Source of the DNA: Gammaproteobacteria bacterium | Lineage (GTDB): Bacteria > Pseudomonadota > Gammaproteobacteria > Steroidobacterales > Steroidobacteraceae | Reading direction: 5' to 3' | NCBI GenBank assembly: GCA_030040235.1 | Contig: JASHUC010000040.1 | Location: 1 to 36,263, forward strand | Length of the DNA stretch: 36,263 nucleotides | Shown: in pieces, positions 14,796-23,187 of the stretch | Layout: every line of letters starts with the position of its first letter | Position numbering within the stretch: the first letter of the stretch is position 1 | The notes under the pieces: model-generated | The model's database searches: none | The model's input: the letters and a program-made list of their open reading frames with translations, nothing else | Told to the model about the DNA's origin: nothing | Program-made: the position numbers and the translations under genes

Positions 14796-15605
14796 ATGAA
14801 GAGGATTCGACTTCTGGGCGCCACCGCGCTGATGGTGCTGGGTGGGCTGCTCGCGCTGCCGCGTCTCGCGCTCGCACTGCCGGTGCCCGATACGCTCTCG
14901 ACCTCCCAGGGCGGAGATCTGCTCATTCAGCCGGTGCATCACGCCTCGCTGATGCTGAGCTGGAACGGCAAGCGCGTGCTGGTGGACCCCGCGCCCCTCG
15001 GCCGCGACGTCAACGCCGCCATCGGGGAGTTCAAAGTGCTCTCGCCCCCGGACGTGATCCTCATCACGCATATCCATGGGGACCATTTCAGCGTGCCGGT
15101 GCTGCAGGCGGTCGTCGGGCCGAACACCACGATCCTCGCCCCGCAGAACGTCTACGATGCGATGCCCGCGGACCTGAAGGCCAAGACGCACGTGCTCACC
15201 AACGGGGAGCGCACCACCGTGGATGAGATCCCGATCGAGGCAGTGGCCATGTACAACACCACCGCCGCACGCGCGCACTTTCATCCGAAGGGCGCGGGCA
15301 ACGGCTACATCCTCACCCTCGGCGGCAAGCGCGTGTACGTCGCCGGGGATACCGAGGAGGCTCCGGCGCTCGCGCATCTGCGCCACATCTACGTCGCCTT
15401 CATTCCGATGAATTTGCCCTACACCCAGACGGTGCAGGCGGCGGCCAAGTGGGTGAGAGACTTCCGCCCGCAGTACGTGTATCCGTACCATTACCGCAAT
15501 ATGACGGGCACCTTCGCCGACCTGCAGCAGTTCAAGAAGCTGGTCGGGCACGCCAGCCACGTCGAGGAGCGCGCCTGGTACCCGAACGCTCAGAGTACCG
15601 GATGA
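14796..15605 (+). CDS. Exported metallo-beta-lactamase-fold hydrolase (UlaG/UPF0173-like)
   Basis: The start at 14796 follows a perfect AAGGAGG and begins a signal peptide of about 27 residues ending in LALA, giving 269 residues. Upstream in-frame codons overlap the previous gene and are rejected. Zinc ligands are visible: THIHGDH near residue 91, AHFHPKG near 165, VAGDTE near 185, and PYHYRN near 231. The short arrangement with HxHxDH, a late Asp and a final His is that of the UlaG/UPF0173 branch rather than class B beta-lactamases. The substrate is unknown. It follows the BlaR1-like gene by 85 bases on the same strand and could be part of its output. Confidence 0.88.
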   Translation: MKRIRLLGATALMVLGGLLALPRLALALPVPDTLSTSQGGDLLIQPVHHASLMLSWNGKRVLVDPAPLGRDVNAAIGEFKVLSPPDVILITHIHGDHFSVPVLQAVVGPNTTILAPQNVYDAMPADLKAKTHVLTNGERTTVDEIPIEAVAMYNTTAARAHFHPKGAGNGYILTLGGKRVYVAGDTEEAPALAHLRHIYVAFIPMNLPYTQTVQAAAKWVRDFRPQYVYPYHYRNMTGTFADLQQFKKLVGHASHVEERAWYPNAQSTG

Positions 15606-17245
15606 GCGATCTCGACTCGGCGCCACTCGGGGCTGGATGCGAGTTTCAGGAACCCTGAAAGATCCGCGAGCTGCTCGATCTCGGAGGCCATGACGGCCTG
15701 CTCGATCGTGTGATGCTCGGAGCGGGTGCGGGTTGCACGCGCGGCGCTGCCAAATCCCAGGGGACGGCTGTAGGAGATCTGCTCGCGAACGATCTCGCGC
15801 TGGCCGATGAGGCGCGATGCGAACTCTGCGGTCCCGCCGCGCTCGCTCGCCGAGCAGCGCAGGATGAGCGTGTTTCCGCAATTCTCGACGATGGTCTGCG
15901 CCTCGGCATCGCCGTAGGTTCCGCGAACCTGGGCAATGCTCTGAAACCCGAGGACACATCGGCCCCCGAACTTGCGCAGCCGCGCGAGCGCATCCTTGAG
16001 ACCATCGATGCTCCCGAGCGCATCGAGCTCATCCACGATGAACCAAAGCGGCCGGTCAGCGTCCTCTCCGCTCATCGCCTCGAATATCGCCAGGCGCATC
16101 CACGTGCTCACCAGATACTTGAGCGCCGCGATCTCGGGGGCTCGATAGGGCAGAAACAGCACCCCCCTTCCCTTTTGGATCCACGCTCGCACGGAGACCA
16201 CAGCTGCGCTCCGCTGTCGAGCCAGGTGCTCGATCGCGGTCAGATGGACGCTGGCGATGGAGCGCACGGATTCGAAGAACTTGAGGTTCTCCTCGCCGAG
16301 AAACGGCGCTGCCGGAGTGGATGCGAGAAGCGCGCGCAGCTCCGTCACGGGGGCCGTGAGCAGCAGACGGTAGAGCCGTCCGAGGTCGTGCTCGCCGACC
16401 TCGTGCAGCTGCCTCAAGACCGAGGTGAGAAAGGTCCGGCCGTAGTGACGCCAGTTGCGGTCCGGGTCGTCATAGTCCGCGATCAAGGAGCGGGCGAGCT
16501 GATCGGCATCGTGGGGCTCCACGATCTCCCCGAACAGATCCCAGCGCGCCGCTTGTGGATGAAAGGGATTGAGGATCACATCTCCGCGCGCCGCATCGTG
16601 GAAGGCCTTGAGGTAGCCCCCATCCGGATCGGCGATCACGGCGCGATCGCCCCGGGCGAGTGCGCCGCGCAGCAACTCGGCGATGGCCGTGCTCTTGCCG
16701 GTGCCCGTCGTGCCGATGAGCTTGAAATGCTTGCTCTCGTCGGCGGGTGGGATCGGGTGTCCCGCGAAGGCGAGGGCCGCTCGATCGGCCCGCTCACCGG
16801 CGCGGGTGATCGCAGCGTCCACGAGCCTCGCGCCGCGTCGCACGGCGACCTGAGGGGCGGCGCGAGGGGCAAGGAGGCCTGCGAGGGTACCGGCCGCGAG
16901 CATGAAGCCCACCCCGAGAAGAAAGACCAAGCCGGGTGGAATCGCTGCGAACAGCTCAGCACTCGACTCGCGGATCACCGTCCAGAGAAGAAGCGCGGCC
17001 AGTGCTACGATGAAAGCCCCGAGCGGCAGACGGCGCCAGATCGCGGCGCGCGGCTCGCCACGCCACGCGAGACCCGCAAACAGCCCGAGCGCCGCGGTAG
17101 CGTAGGCGCAAAGCAACCCCGACCAGCCGTGATCGAGTGCGCTCAGCACTTGAGGCCTCGTTGGTTCTTCTTTCCGCCGCAGTCTGCCGCCTCGGAGTTC
17201 CCTTGTCCATGGGCGAATCATCCCGAGATCCGGAGGGTAATCCAT
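15590..17245 (-). CDS. TraD/VirD4-like type IV coupling ATPase (orphan)
   Basis: This encodes about 551 residues from ATG 17245. A GGAGGA abuts that codon too closely, so ATG 17221 is an alternative. N-terminal membrane helices (about residues 42-63, 74-90 and 102-126) are followed by a P-loop ATPase: Walker A GTTGTGKS at about 178-185, Walker B LWFIVDELDALGS near 405, and a LRKFGGRCVLGFQS stretch typical of the TraD/TrwB family. Coupling proteins are hexameric pumps that bring DNA-relaxase complexes to a type IV secretion channel. No relaxase, T4SS, integrase or transfer origin is seen here, and both neighbours are metabolic-type genes. It may be a remnant of an integrated element or a domesticated motor. 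The 3' end overlaps the MBL-fold gene by 16 bases. Confidence 0.83.
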   Translation of the reverse strand: MDYPPDLGMIRPWTRELRGGRLRRKEEPTRPQVLSALDHGWSGLLCAYATAALGLFAGLAWRGEPRAAIWRRLPLGAFIVALAALLLWTVIRESSAELFAAIPPGLVFLLGVGFMLAAGTLAGLLAPRAAPQVAVRRGARLVDAAITRAGERADRAALAFAGHPIPPADESKHFKLIGTTGTGKSTAIAELLRGALARGDRAVIADPDGGYLKAFHDAARGDVILNPFHPQAARWDLFGEIVEPHDADQLARSLIADYDDPDRNWRHYGRTFLTSVLRQLHEVGEHDLGRLYRLLLTAPVTELRALLASTPAAPFLGEENLKFFESVRSIASVHLTAIEHLARQRSAAVVSVRAWIQKGRGVLFLPYRAPEIAALKYLVSTWMRLAIFEAMSGEDADRPLWFIVDELDALGSIDGLKDALARLRKFGGRCVLGFQSIAQVRGTYGDAEAQTIVENCGNTLILRCSASERGGTAEFASRLIGQREIVREQISYSRPLGFGSAARATRTRSEHHTIEQAVMASEIEQLADLSGFLKLASSPEWRRVEIAHPVL

Positions 17246-17253
17246 TCCTCCGG

Positions 17254-17835
17254 TCACCGACCCGACGCTCCGCGCGAAGCGGCGAGCCGCTCGATGTTCG
17301 CCGAGCTCTCCTCGGTCTCGGCCCGCAGCCAGCGCCGGACGATCCACGGACCAATGAGCGGGGGGACCCGGAAAGCGGGCTCGAGCTCTGCGCTCACCGA
17401 GAGCTCCGTCCGGCCACCCGCCTCGCGAAACAACCAGCGGGCTCGCCCGGCGCGAAGATCGCCCTTGGGAAGCACCGTCGCCAGGACCTCACCTCCGTCG
17501 GATCTGCGCACGAAGGTCATCTCCTGGGTCTCGTGGATCGAGCGACAGTAAAAGAGCACGCAGGCGCGAATCTCCGTGTAGAGCTCGAGGGGCTCGGCGC
17601 GCGGCCGGCGCGTGATCTCGACCCGGCGTACGTCGGTATTGATCGCGCGGAGATTGTCGAGGTCCGCAAAGACCGCGTAGGCCGCCGGCGCGCGCGCATC
17701 GAGCTCGGCATGGAGCTCGATCAGGTAGTGGTCCCCCACTTTGCGCACCGTCAGATCCTCGATCGTGGCGGCACTTGCGCTGGTGACGACGCCAACGAGC
17801 GCCGCGCCGATCACGGCGGCGAACCGGCACCGCAT
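17254..17835 (-). CDS. Exported SRPBCC/START-like protein
   Basis: This encodes 193 residues from ATG 17835, beginning a signal peptide (hydrophobic core FAAVIGAALVGVVTSASA). A TTG at 17871 overlapping the aldo/keto reductase stop is an alternative start. The mature part reads as a START/polyketide cyclase-like fold: the strand VGDHYLIELHAELDA, the helix PAAYAVFADLDNLRAI, and a C-terminal helix near the end containing LIGPWIVRRWLRAETEESSANIERL. Such folds bind lipids or hydrophobic ligands. The periplasmic site suggests ligand binding or membrane-lipid handling, but no substrate can be named. It lies between the reductase and the coupling ATPase on the same strand, 32 and 8 bases away. Confidence 0.72.
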   Translation of the reverse strand: MRCRFAAVIGAALVGVVTSASAATIEDLTVRKVGDHYLIELHAELDARAPAAYAVFADLDNLRAINTDVRRVEITRRPRAEPLELYTEIRACVLFYCRSIHETQEMTFVRRSDGGEVLATVLPKGDLRAGRARWLFREAGGRTELSVSAELEPAFRVPPLIGPWIVRRWLRAETEESSANIERLAASRGASGR

Positions 17836-17867
17836 CACGACGGGCGGCAAAAGGATGCTCGTGAGCC

Positions 17868-18866
17868 TCAAGTGCCGCGCGCAGGCTCGGCGGGGGACGG
17901 CCGGAAATACACCGGCAGCGGCGGCTGTGTCTCGTAGGCTCCCTCGAGCTGCGCCACCTCCTCCACTGTAAGCTTCGTGTCCAGCGCTTTGACCGGGTCC
18001 TCGAGGTGGGCCACCTTGGTCGCGCCGACGATCGGTGCGGTGACACCCGCCTGCTCGAGCAACCAGGCGATGGCGACTTGCGCCGGACCGATCCCGCGCT
18101 GGCGCGCGATCGAGGCCACCGCATCGATCACCGCCTCGTCCGCCTTGCGCCGGAACCGATCCTTCGCCATGGGCGAGTGCGAGCGCACCGTATTCGTGCG
18201 GCGGCTCCCGGCGAGCAAGCCGCCTCCGATGGGGCTGTACGGGATGAGTCCGATGCCCTCCTCCCGGCAGAGCGGGATCATCTCCCGCTCCTCCTCCCGG
18301 TAGAGAAGGCTGTAGTTGTTCTGCATGCTCACAAACCTGGCGAGGTGCAGCTGATCGGCCCGGTAGAGAAGCTTGGCGAACTGGTAGGCCGCCATCGTCG
18401 AGGCGCCGATGTAGCGCACCTTGCCGTCTCTGACCACTTGCGTGAGCGCCTCGAGCGTCTCCTCGATCGGGGTCTCGCGATCGAAACGATGGATCTGGTA
18501 AAGGTCCACGTAATCGAGGCCGAGCCGCTGCAAGCTCGCATCGATCGCCTCCAGGACGTGCTTGCGCGACAGGCCCCGCTGATTGGGCCCCGGCCCCATC
18601 GGGTGGAACAGCTTGGTCGCGATGACCACGTCTTCGCGTCGCACCGCGAACGCCTTCAAAGCGCGTCCGAGGATTTGCTCGCTCTCCCCCGCGGAATAGA
18701 CGTTGGCGGTATCGAAGAAGCTGATCCCCAGATCGAGCGCCTTGCGCACGATCGCGAAACTGTGCTCCTCGCTCAGCATCCAGTCGGCGCCGCCGCCGAA
18801 ACTCATGCATCCGAGGCAGATTCGCGACACCTTGAGGCCCGATGAGCCCAACCGCACGTATTGCAT
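17868..18866 (-). CDS. Aldo/keto reductase
   Basis: This 332-residue protein is of the aldo/keto reductase superfamily, an NAD(P)H-dependent TIM barrel. The catalytic tetrad can be read: Asp52 and Tyr57 (FDTANVYSAGESE), Lys85 (ATKLF) and His126 (LYQIHRFD). The C-terminal cofactor loop includes APIVGATKVAHLEDPVKA. LGCMSFGGG at residues 18-26 and the TPIEETLEAL segment point to the AKR branch acting on small aldehydes and ketones, such as the YajO/Tas-like enzymes. The specific substrate is not predictable. No ribosome-binding site is obvious before the ATG. It is followed by an exported START-like gene and is divergent from an MFS transporter. Confidence 0.92.
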   Translation of the reverse strand: MQYVRLGSSGLKVSRICLGCMSFGGGADWMLSEEHSFAIVRKALDLGISFFDTANVYSAGESEQILGRALKAFAVRREDVVIATKLFHPMGPGPNQRGLSRKHVLEAIDASLQRLGLDYVDLYQIHRFDRETPIEETLEALTQVVRDGKVRYIGASTMAAYQFAKLLYRADQLHLARFVSMQNNYSLLYREEEREMIPLCREEGIGLIPYSPIGGGLLAGSRRTNTVRSHSPMAKDRFRRKADEAVIDAVASIARQRGIGPAQVAIAWLLEQAGVTAPIVGATKVAHLEDPVKALDTKLTVEEVAQLEGAYETQPPLPVYFRPSPAEPARGT

Positions 18867-19044
18867 TGTGAGAGACTAGCAGGAGCCCCGCCCCGGGCGC
18901 CACGCGTGCGCCGGGGGCAAAACGCCGAAGTTGCCGCACCCGCTGGCCGAACCTACAATCGAAAAGCCACCGGCCACGAGCGGTGCATAACAAGCGAACC
19001 GTGCCCGCCTGGGCCACGATCACACCTGACGGGGAGCAGCGACG

Positions 19045-20310
19045 ATGAATTCAACCGCCTGGGACTCCTCGTACGAGTGGCGAGCGGTGCTGATTCTGAG
19101 CCTTGCGTTCGGGCTCGTCGGAATCGACCGCTTCGTTCTGCCGCCGCTGTTTCCGACGATGATGAGAGACCTGCATCTCAACTATCAGGATCTCGGCAAT
19201 CTGGTCGGCATACTGGGCGTGTTCTGGGGCACCTCCGCCATCCTGGTCGGAAATCTCTCCGACCGCCTGGGGCGCCGGCGAATTCTCGTGCCGGCTGTCG
19301 TCGTGTTCTCGCTGCTCTCCGTTCTGAGTGGCTTCGCTGCAGGGCTCGTGAGTCTGCTCCTCATCCGCGCCGTGATGGGATTCTCCGAGGGCCCGGTCGC
19401 CTCGGCGGGCGTTGCGGTCGCCGTCGAGGCTTCCCACCCGCGCCGTCGCGGAATGAACAACGGTTTCTTTCAATGCACGATCGCCCTCTTCGGGATCGGA
19501 CTTGCGCCGATTCTGGCCACTCAGCTGCTCAAGTACACCTCCTGGCGCGCGGTATTCTGGATCGTCGGGGTCCCCGGGTTGGTCGTGGCGCTGATCATGG
19601 CGTTCATCATCCGCGAGCCGTCTGCCCTCACCAACGCACCGCGAGCCGAGGCACCGAAGCGCCCGCCGCTCGGGGCGATGTTCAGGCACCGGAACGTACC
19701 GCTGTCGATGATTGCCCTGTTGTGCGCCATGACGGGGATCTTCGTGCTCTCGGCCGTCATGCCGAACTACCTCGTCGACTACCTCAAGCTGACGAACCCC
19801 CAGATGGGCTTCGTCACTTCCGCAATCGGCTTCGGCGGCGCCCTCGGGCAGCTCGGGTTGCTCACGCTCTCGGACTTCATCGGACGGCGGTCGGCGACGC
19901 TCCTGTCCTTCGCGATCGCGGCCGTCTTCCTGTGGTTCTTCATCCATACCGGTGCGAACCTCCCGACTCTGTTTGGGCTCCTCTGGATCGCAGCAATGTT
20001 CAACTTCGGCGCGCTTGCGATCCTCGCCGGCCCGATTCCCGCCGAGGCTGCCCCGCTCGGACTCATCGCCTCGGTGGCCGGGATCGTCATCGGGGCCGGT
20101 GAGATCTTCGGCGGCGGAATCGCTCCCTCACTCGCCGGGGCCATCGCGCAGCATCTCGGGATCCAGTACACGCTTTACTTCGCACTCGGCGGGCAGGTCG
20201 TGGGCCTCGTGATTGCCGCGTTCCTGCGCGAGACGGCACCGCGCAAGTCGGCCAACACTCGAGGCGGTGCGGTCTCCGAGCTCGACAAGGCGCCCCAACC
20301 GGCGCCCTGA
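19045..20310 (+). CDS. Major facilitator superfamily transporter
   Basis: This 421-residue inner-membrane transporter has 12 predicted helices in two halves. The loop between helices 2 and 3 carries the MFS signature GNLSDRLGRRR near residue 69, and LSDFIGRRS repeats it in the second half near residue 271. RAVMGFSEGP near residue 109 resembles the helix 4 motif of organic-anion (ACS-type) symporters. The ATG at 19045 follows GGGGAG at an 8-base spacing. The substrate is not identifiable; an organic acid is a reasonable guess. It is divergent from the aldo/keto reductase gene across 178 bases that hold a GC-rich imperfect inverted repeat (near 18885-18920) but nothing else clear. Confidence 0.88.
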   Translation: MNSTAWDSSYEWRAVLILSLAFGLVGIDRFVLPPLFPTMMRDLHLNYQDLGNLVGILGVFWGTSAILVGNLSDRLGRRRILVPAVVVFSLLSVLSGFAAGLVSLLLIRAVMGFSEGPVASAGVAVAVEASHPRRRGMNNGFFQCTIALFGIGLAPILATQLLKYTSWRAVFWIVGVPGLVVALIMAFIIREPSALTNAPRAEAPKRPPLGAMFRHRNVPLSMIALLCAMTGIFVLSAVMPNYLVDYLKLTNPQMGFVTSAIGFGGALGQLGLLTLSDFIGRRSATLLSFAIAAVFLWFFIHTGANLPTLFGLLWIAAMFNFGALAILAGPIPAEAAPLGLIASVAGIVIGAGEIFGGGIAPSLAGAIAQHLGIQYTLYFALGGQVVGLVIAAFLRETAPRKSANTRGGAVSELDKAPQPAP

Positions 20311-20346
20311 GCGCCGCGCCGGCAGCGCTACTGCGGAAGATTTGAC

Positions 20347-22122
20347 TCAGACCTTGAGTCCGATCGAGCGCATCAGCTCCAGGCCGTTGCTGCGGGTCAC
20401 CACACCGTCGCGCAATGTGAAATCGAATTTGATGCGCCCGTGTTCGATCTCATCCTGGAAATGGACATTCCGCAGCGCCCTTTCCTCGAGGCCCTCGATC
20501 TCGGTGAGCGCCAGGTCGTGGGTGCTGACCAGCCCGATCGCGTTCCGCTCCACGAACGCCCGCAGCACCGCCTCGGCGCCGACGCGCCGGTCCTTGGAGT
20601 TCGTCCCCTGCAGCAGCTCATCGAGTAGAAACAGCAGCGAGGCCTCCGCGGCAAGATCGTAGAGCTGCCGCAGGCGGGTGATCTCCGCGTAGAACCGCGA
20701 GCTGCCCTCCGGCAACGAATCGTTGATGCGAATGCTCCCTCCGACCCGCAGCGGGGTCATCTGCAGGGAGTGGGCCCGCACCGTTGCACCTGCCAGGGCG
20801 AGCACGGCGTTGACGCCGACGCTACGCAGCAGCGTGCTCTTGCCCGACATGTTGGACCCGCTCACCATGAGGACACGGGTGCAACCGGAGACATCGACGT
20901 CGTTGCGCACGCATTGGCCCAGGGCGAGGAGCGGATGTCCGAGACCGGCGGCGCGAAAGCACGGCTGTCCTTCGACGAACACCGGGAAGGGATCGTCGGG
21001 ATGCTCGAAGCTGTACTGCGCGAGTGAGGACAGCGCCTCGAACCGGCCCGTCGCCTCGACCCAGGCGCGCACCACACCGCCGTGCGCACGCCGCCAGCGC
21101 TCGGCGGCGAGCGCGACCTGCAATGAATAGAGGAGCGGGACCGAGAGCGCCTTGACGATGAGGTTGTCGCGCGATCCGGCCCACTCGGCGATGGTACTCA
21201 GCCGGCCGATGCAGCGCGCTGCGGGCTGATCGTGGGAGGAGAGCTCCCTCATCAGCCCCTGGAGCTCGGGAGCCCGAAAGGGCTCGCGCTCGATTCGTGT
21301 GAGCAGTCCCGAGAACATGTTGAGGTCCTCGAACGCGCTCTCGGTCGCACGAAGCACCTCGGCAAGCCGGCCGCCCAGCCGATACAGTACCGCCCCCTCG
21401 ATGAGGATCAGCAGCACGCAGGGGATCGCGATGCCGGTGAGGATCCACGCGACGGCCGCCGCGAGGCACAGCACCGGCAGCAGCACAGCGACATAGCCCA
21501 TCCAGGGGCGATCGAGCACGTTCGGCGATTCCGCCCACTCGAGCAGCGATTGCGGTTGAACGCCGATGCCGGAGTGCTCACCGAGTACGGCGAGCTCCTC
21601 GCGCAGGTCCAGGTGGTCGCGCAGATCAGCGACGCACGCTTGCCGCCTGCGGATCTCCTCCTGCGATGCCCCCGCGAGAAGCCAGCGCGCGAGCGTCTCC
21701 TCGCCCATTCGGGTGCGCGTCGCGCACAGCAGCTCGAACAGGCCGCCCGGTCCGAACAGGTCTAGATCGGCAGCATACACGTGGTGCAGGTCGGCGAAGC
21801 GCTCACCCTGTTGGCCGCCGCCGGCCCAGCGGTTCTCGAGACGCGCGAGGCCGCGGCGATAGAAAGCCGCAGCACGCTCGGCAGCGGATCGGCGCCGGCG
21901 CAAGAGTGCGTGATACCCCACCGCCGCAGCGAATGCCGCCACGGGCGCGATGAGCCACAGCGAGGAGATCAGCCGAGCGTGGAAGGCCCCCCAGGCGATC
22001 GCCAGCGCGGCGGCCGCGAGCAGCAGGCGCACCGATCCAGTGCGCTGCTCGAGCAGCGCGATCCGTCTCGCGAGCGCTTCCCGCTCCGCGAGCCGCGTGG
22101 TGTACTGATCTGCAGGTGACAC
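20347..22122 (-). CDS. Transmembrane MutS-like ATPase
   Basis: This 591-residue protein has hydrophobic segments near residues 31-70 and 207-247, which are not found in ordinary MutS. The C-terminal domain (about 375-591) is a MutS-type ABC ATPase: Walker A GSNMSGKST at 422-430, the YAEITRL helix, Walker B plus the MutS signature LLFLLDELLQGTNSKDRR, and the switch histidine in VSTHDLAL. The mismatch-recognition domain I (Phe-x-Glu) is missing. Membrane-anchored MutS homologues of this type occur in several phyla and have no proven function. They are unlikely to act in classical mismatch repair. It is convergent with the MFS gene and opens with GTG, without an obvious ribosome-binding site. 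Confidence 0.85.
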   Translation of the reverse strand: MSPADQYTTRLAEREALARRIALLEQRTGSVRLLLAAAALAIAWGAFHARLISSLWLIAPVAAFAAAVGYHALLRRRRSAAERAAAFYRRGLARLENRWAGGGQQGERFADLHHVYAADLDLFGPGGLFELLCATRTRMGEETLARWLLAGASQEEIRRRQACVADLRDHLDLREELAVLGEHSGIGVQPQSLLEWAESPNVLDRPWMGYVAVLLPVLCLAAAVAWILTGIAIPCVLLILIEGAVLYRLGGRLAEVLRATESAFEDLNMFSGLLTRIEREPFRAPELQGLMRELSSHDQPAARCIGRLSTIAEWAGSRDNLIVKALSVPLLYSLQVALAAERWRRAHGGVVRAWVEATGRFEALSSLAQYSFEHPDDPFPVFVEGQPCFRAAGLGHPLLALGQCVRNDVDVSGCTRVLMVSGSNMSGKSTLLRSVGVNAVLALAGATVRAHSLQMTPLRVGGSIRINDSLPEGSSRFYAEITRLRQLYDLAAEASLLFLLDELLQGTNSKDRRVGAEAVLRAFVERNAIGLVSTHDLALTEIEGLEERALRNVHFQDEIEHGRIKFDFTLRDGVVTRSNGLELMRSIGLKV

Positions 22123-22158
22123 ACGGTGATTTTATGACACTGCTACGCTCGACGGTCA

Positions 22159-22187
22159 TTGTCGCAGCTCGACCGTGCGGCTACCAT
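22159..22187 (+). promoter_or_regulatory. Sigma-70-type promoter for the potassium channel gene
   Basis: TTGTCG (22159-22164) and TACCAT (22182-22187) are separated by exactly 17 bases. Transcription would begin near 22194, downstream of the earliest possible start codons of the channel frame. This supports the GTG at 22263 as the real start. Confidence 0.48.
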
Positions 22188-22262
22188 CCCGGAGCCGATC
22201 AAGAGACACCCCGAAGTCGCCGCGACTCTGCGGAACAGCTTGCTTTACGAGGTCTGCTTCAG

Positions 22263-23132
22263 GTGATCAATAGTAACCGGCGCCGAACGGTCGGCTCCGG
22301 CCGTAACGTCGTGATCCTCGGTCTGCCCCGCGGCCCGTGGCATGACCTCTACCATTTCTTCATGACCATAAGCTGGCCCCGCCTCTTCGCAAGCTATGCC
22401 GGTTTCTTCCTCTTCTTCAATTTGCTGTTCGCCGGCGTTTACGCGCTGCAGCCGGGCGACATCGCCAATCCCAGTCCCGCGGGCTATTGGGGCCTCTACT
22501 TCTTCAGTGTCGAAACGCTCGCGACCGTCGGCTACGGCGATATGCACCCGCAGACGGTGTTTGCGCACATCGTCGCCTCGGTCGAGATCTTCACCGGATT
22601 GATGAGCCTGGCGCTCATTACCGGTATGATGTTCGCCCGATTCTCGAGACCCACGGCACGGATCCTGTTCGCGCGCTACGCGGTGATTCGTCCCTTCGAC
22701 GGCCGGATGACCCTCATGCTGCGCGCCGCGAACGCGCGGCAAAACATCATCATGGAAGCCTCGGCGCAGCTGCGCCTCATTCGTGATGAGCGCACCGAGG
22801 AGGGCTATCGATTCCGGCGAATCTATGATCTGCCGTTGCGCCGTAGCGAGCAGCCCGTCTTTTTGTACGGGTGGAGCGTGCTGCACGTGATCGATGCGCG
22901 CAGCCCCCTTCAGGGCGCAACGGCCGACTCACTCGCCGCTGCGAATGCCTACCTCCTGCTGACGATCGGTGGGATCGACGAGACGACCGGTCAGATGCTC
23001 ATGGCGCGCCAGGAATACCCCGCCTCGGTGCTGCGCTGGAATCACTCGTTCGTCGATGTCTTCACGACCACCGAGGACGGTATCGATCGCTTCGACTACA
23101 CCAAATTCCACGAGGTGGAGCCGCTGCCGTGA
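22263..23132 (+). CDS. KirBac-type inward-rectifier potassium channel
   Basis: This encodes 289 residues from GTG 22263. In-frame starts at 22116 or 22134 would add about 45 residues of unconvincing sequence and would lie upstream of the predicted promoter. The layout is that of KirBac: a short N-terminal strand (NVVILGLPRGPWHDLYHFF, including the slide helix), outer helix, pore helix with the selectivity filter TVGYGD at residues 88-93, inner helix ending TGMMFARFSRPTARILF, then a cytosolic immunoglobulin-like domain (residues about 140-285) with MLRAANARQNIIMEA and the WSVLHVID strand. Four subunits would form a K+-selective channel gated by cytosolic ligands or lipids. It stands alone between the MutS-like gene and a CMD-family gene. 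Confidence 0.88.
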   Translation: MINSNRRRTVGSGRNVVILGLPRGPWHDLYHFFMTISWPRLFASYAGFFLFFNLLFAGVYALQPGDIANPSPAGYWGLYFFSVETLATVGYGDMHPQTVFAHIVASVEIFTGLMSLALITGMMFARFSRPTARILFARYAVIRPFDGRMTLMLRAANARQNIIMEASAQLRLIRDERTEEGYRFRRIYDLPLRRSEQPVFLYGWSVLHVIDARSPLQGATADSLAAANAYLLLTIGGIDETTGQMLMARQEYPASVLRWNHSFVDVFTTTEDGIDRFDYTKFHEVEPLP

Positions 23133-23187
23133 TACGGCCTCGGGCTCACAGGTGCGCTAGCATGGGGCTTTCGCGAGGAGAACTCTC

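Noticed and set aside
14796..15605. Beta-lactamase, because of the metallo-beta-lactamase fold next to BlaI/BlaR1-like genes
   Set aside because: The zinc-ligand pattern (THIHGDH, then a late Asp and a YHYR-type His) is of the UlaG/UPF0173 branch, and the BlaR1-like protein has no penicillin-binding domain.
15710..17551. 613-residue plus-strand open frame
   Set aside because: It lies antisense to the coupling ATPase and START-like genes and has no recognisable motif or signal.
18867..19044. Regulatory hairpin upstream of the MFS gene
   Set aside because: The GC-rich inverted repeat (GGCGC/GCGCC with a bulge) is short and imperfect and can be expected by chance at this GC content.
20311..20346. 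Terminator between the convergent MFS and MutS-like genes
   Set aside because: Only a weak, bulged inverted repeat (CCGGCAG/CTGCGG) is seen in the 36-base gap, with no T-tract.
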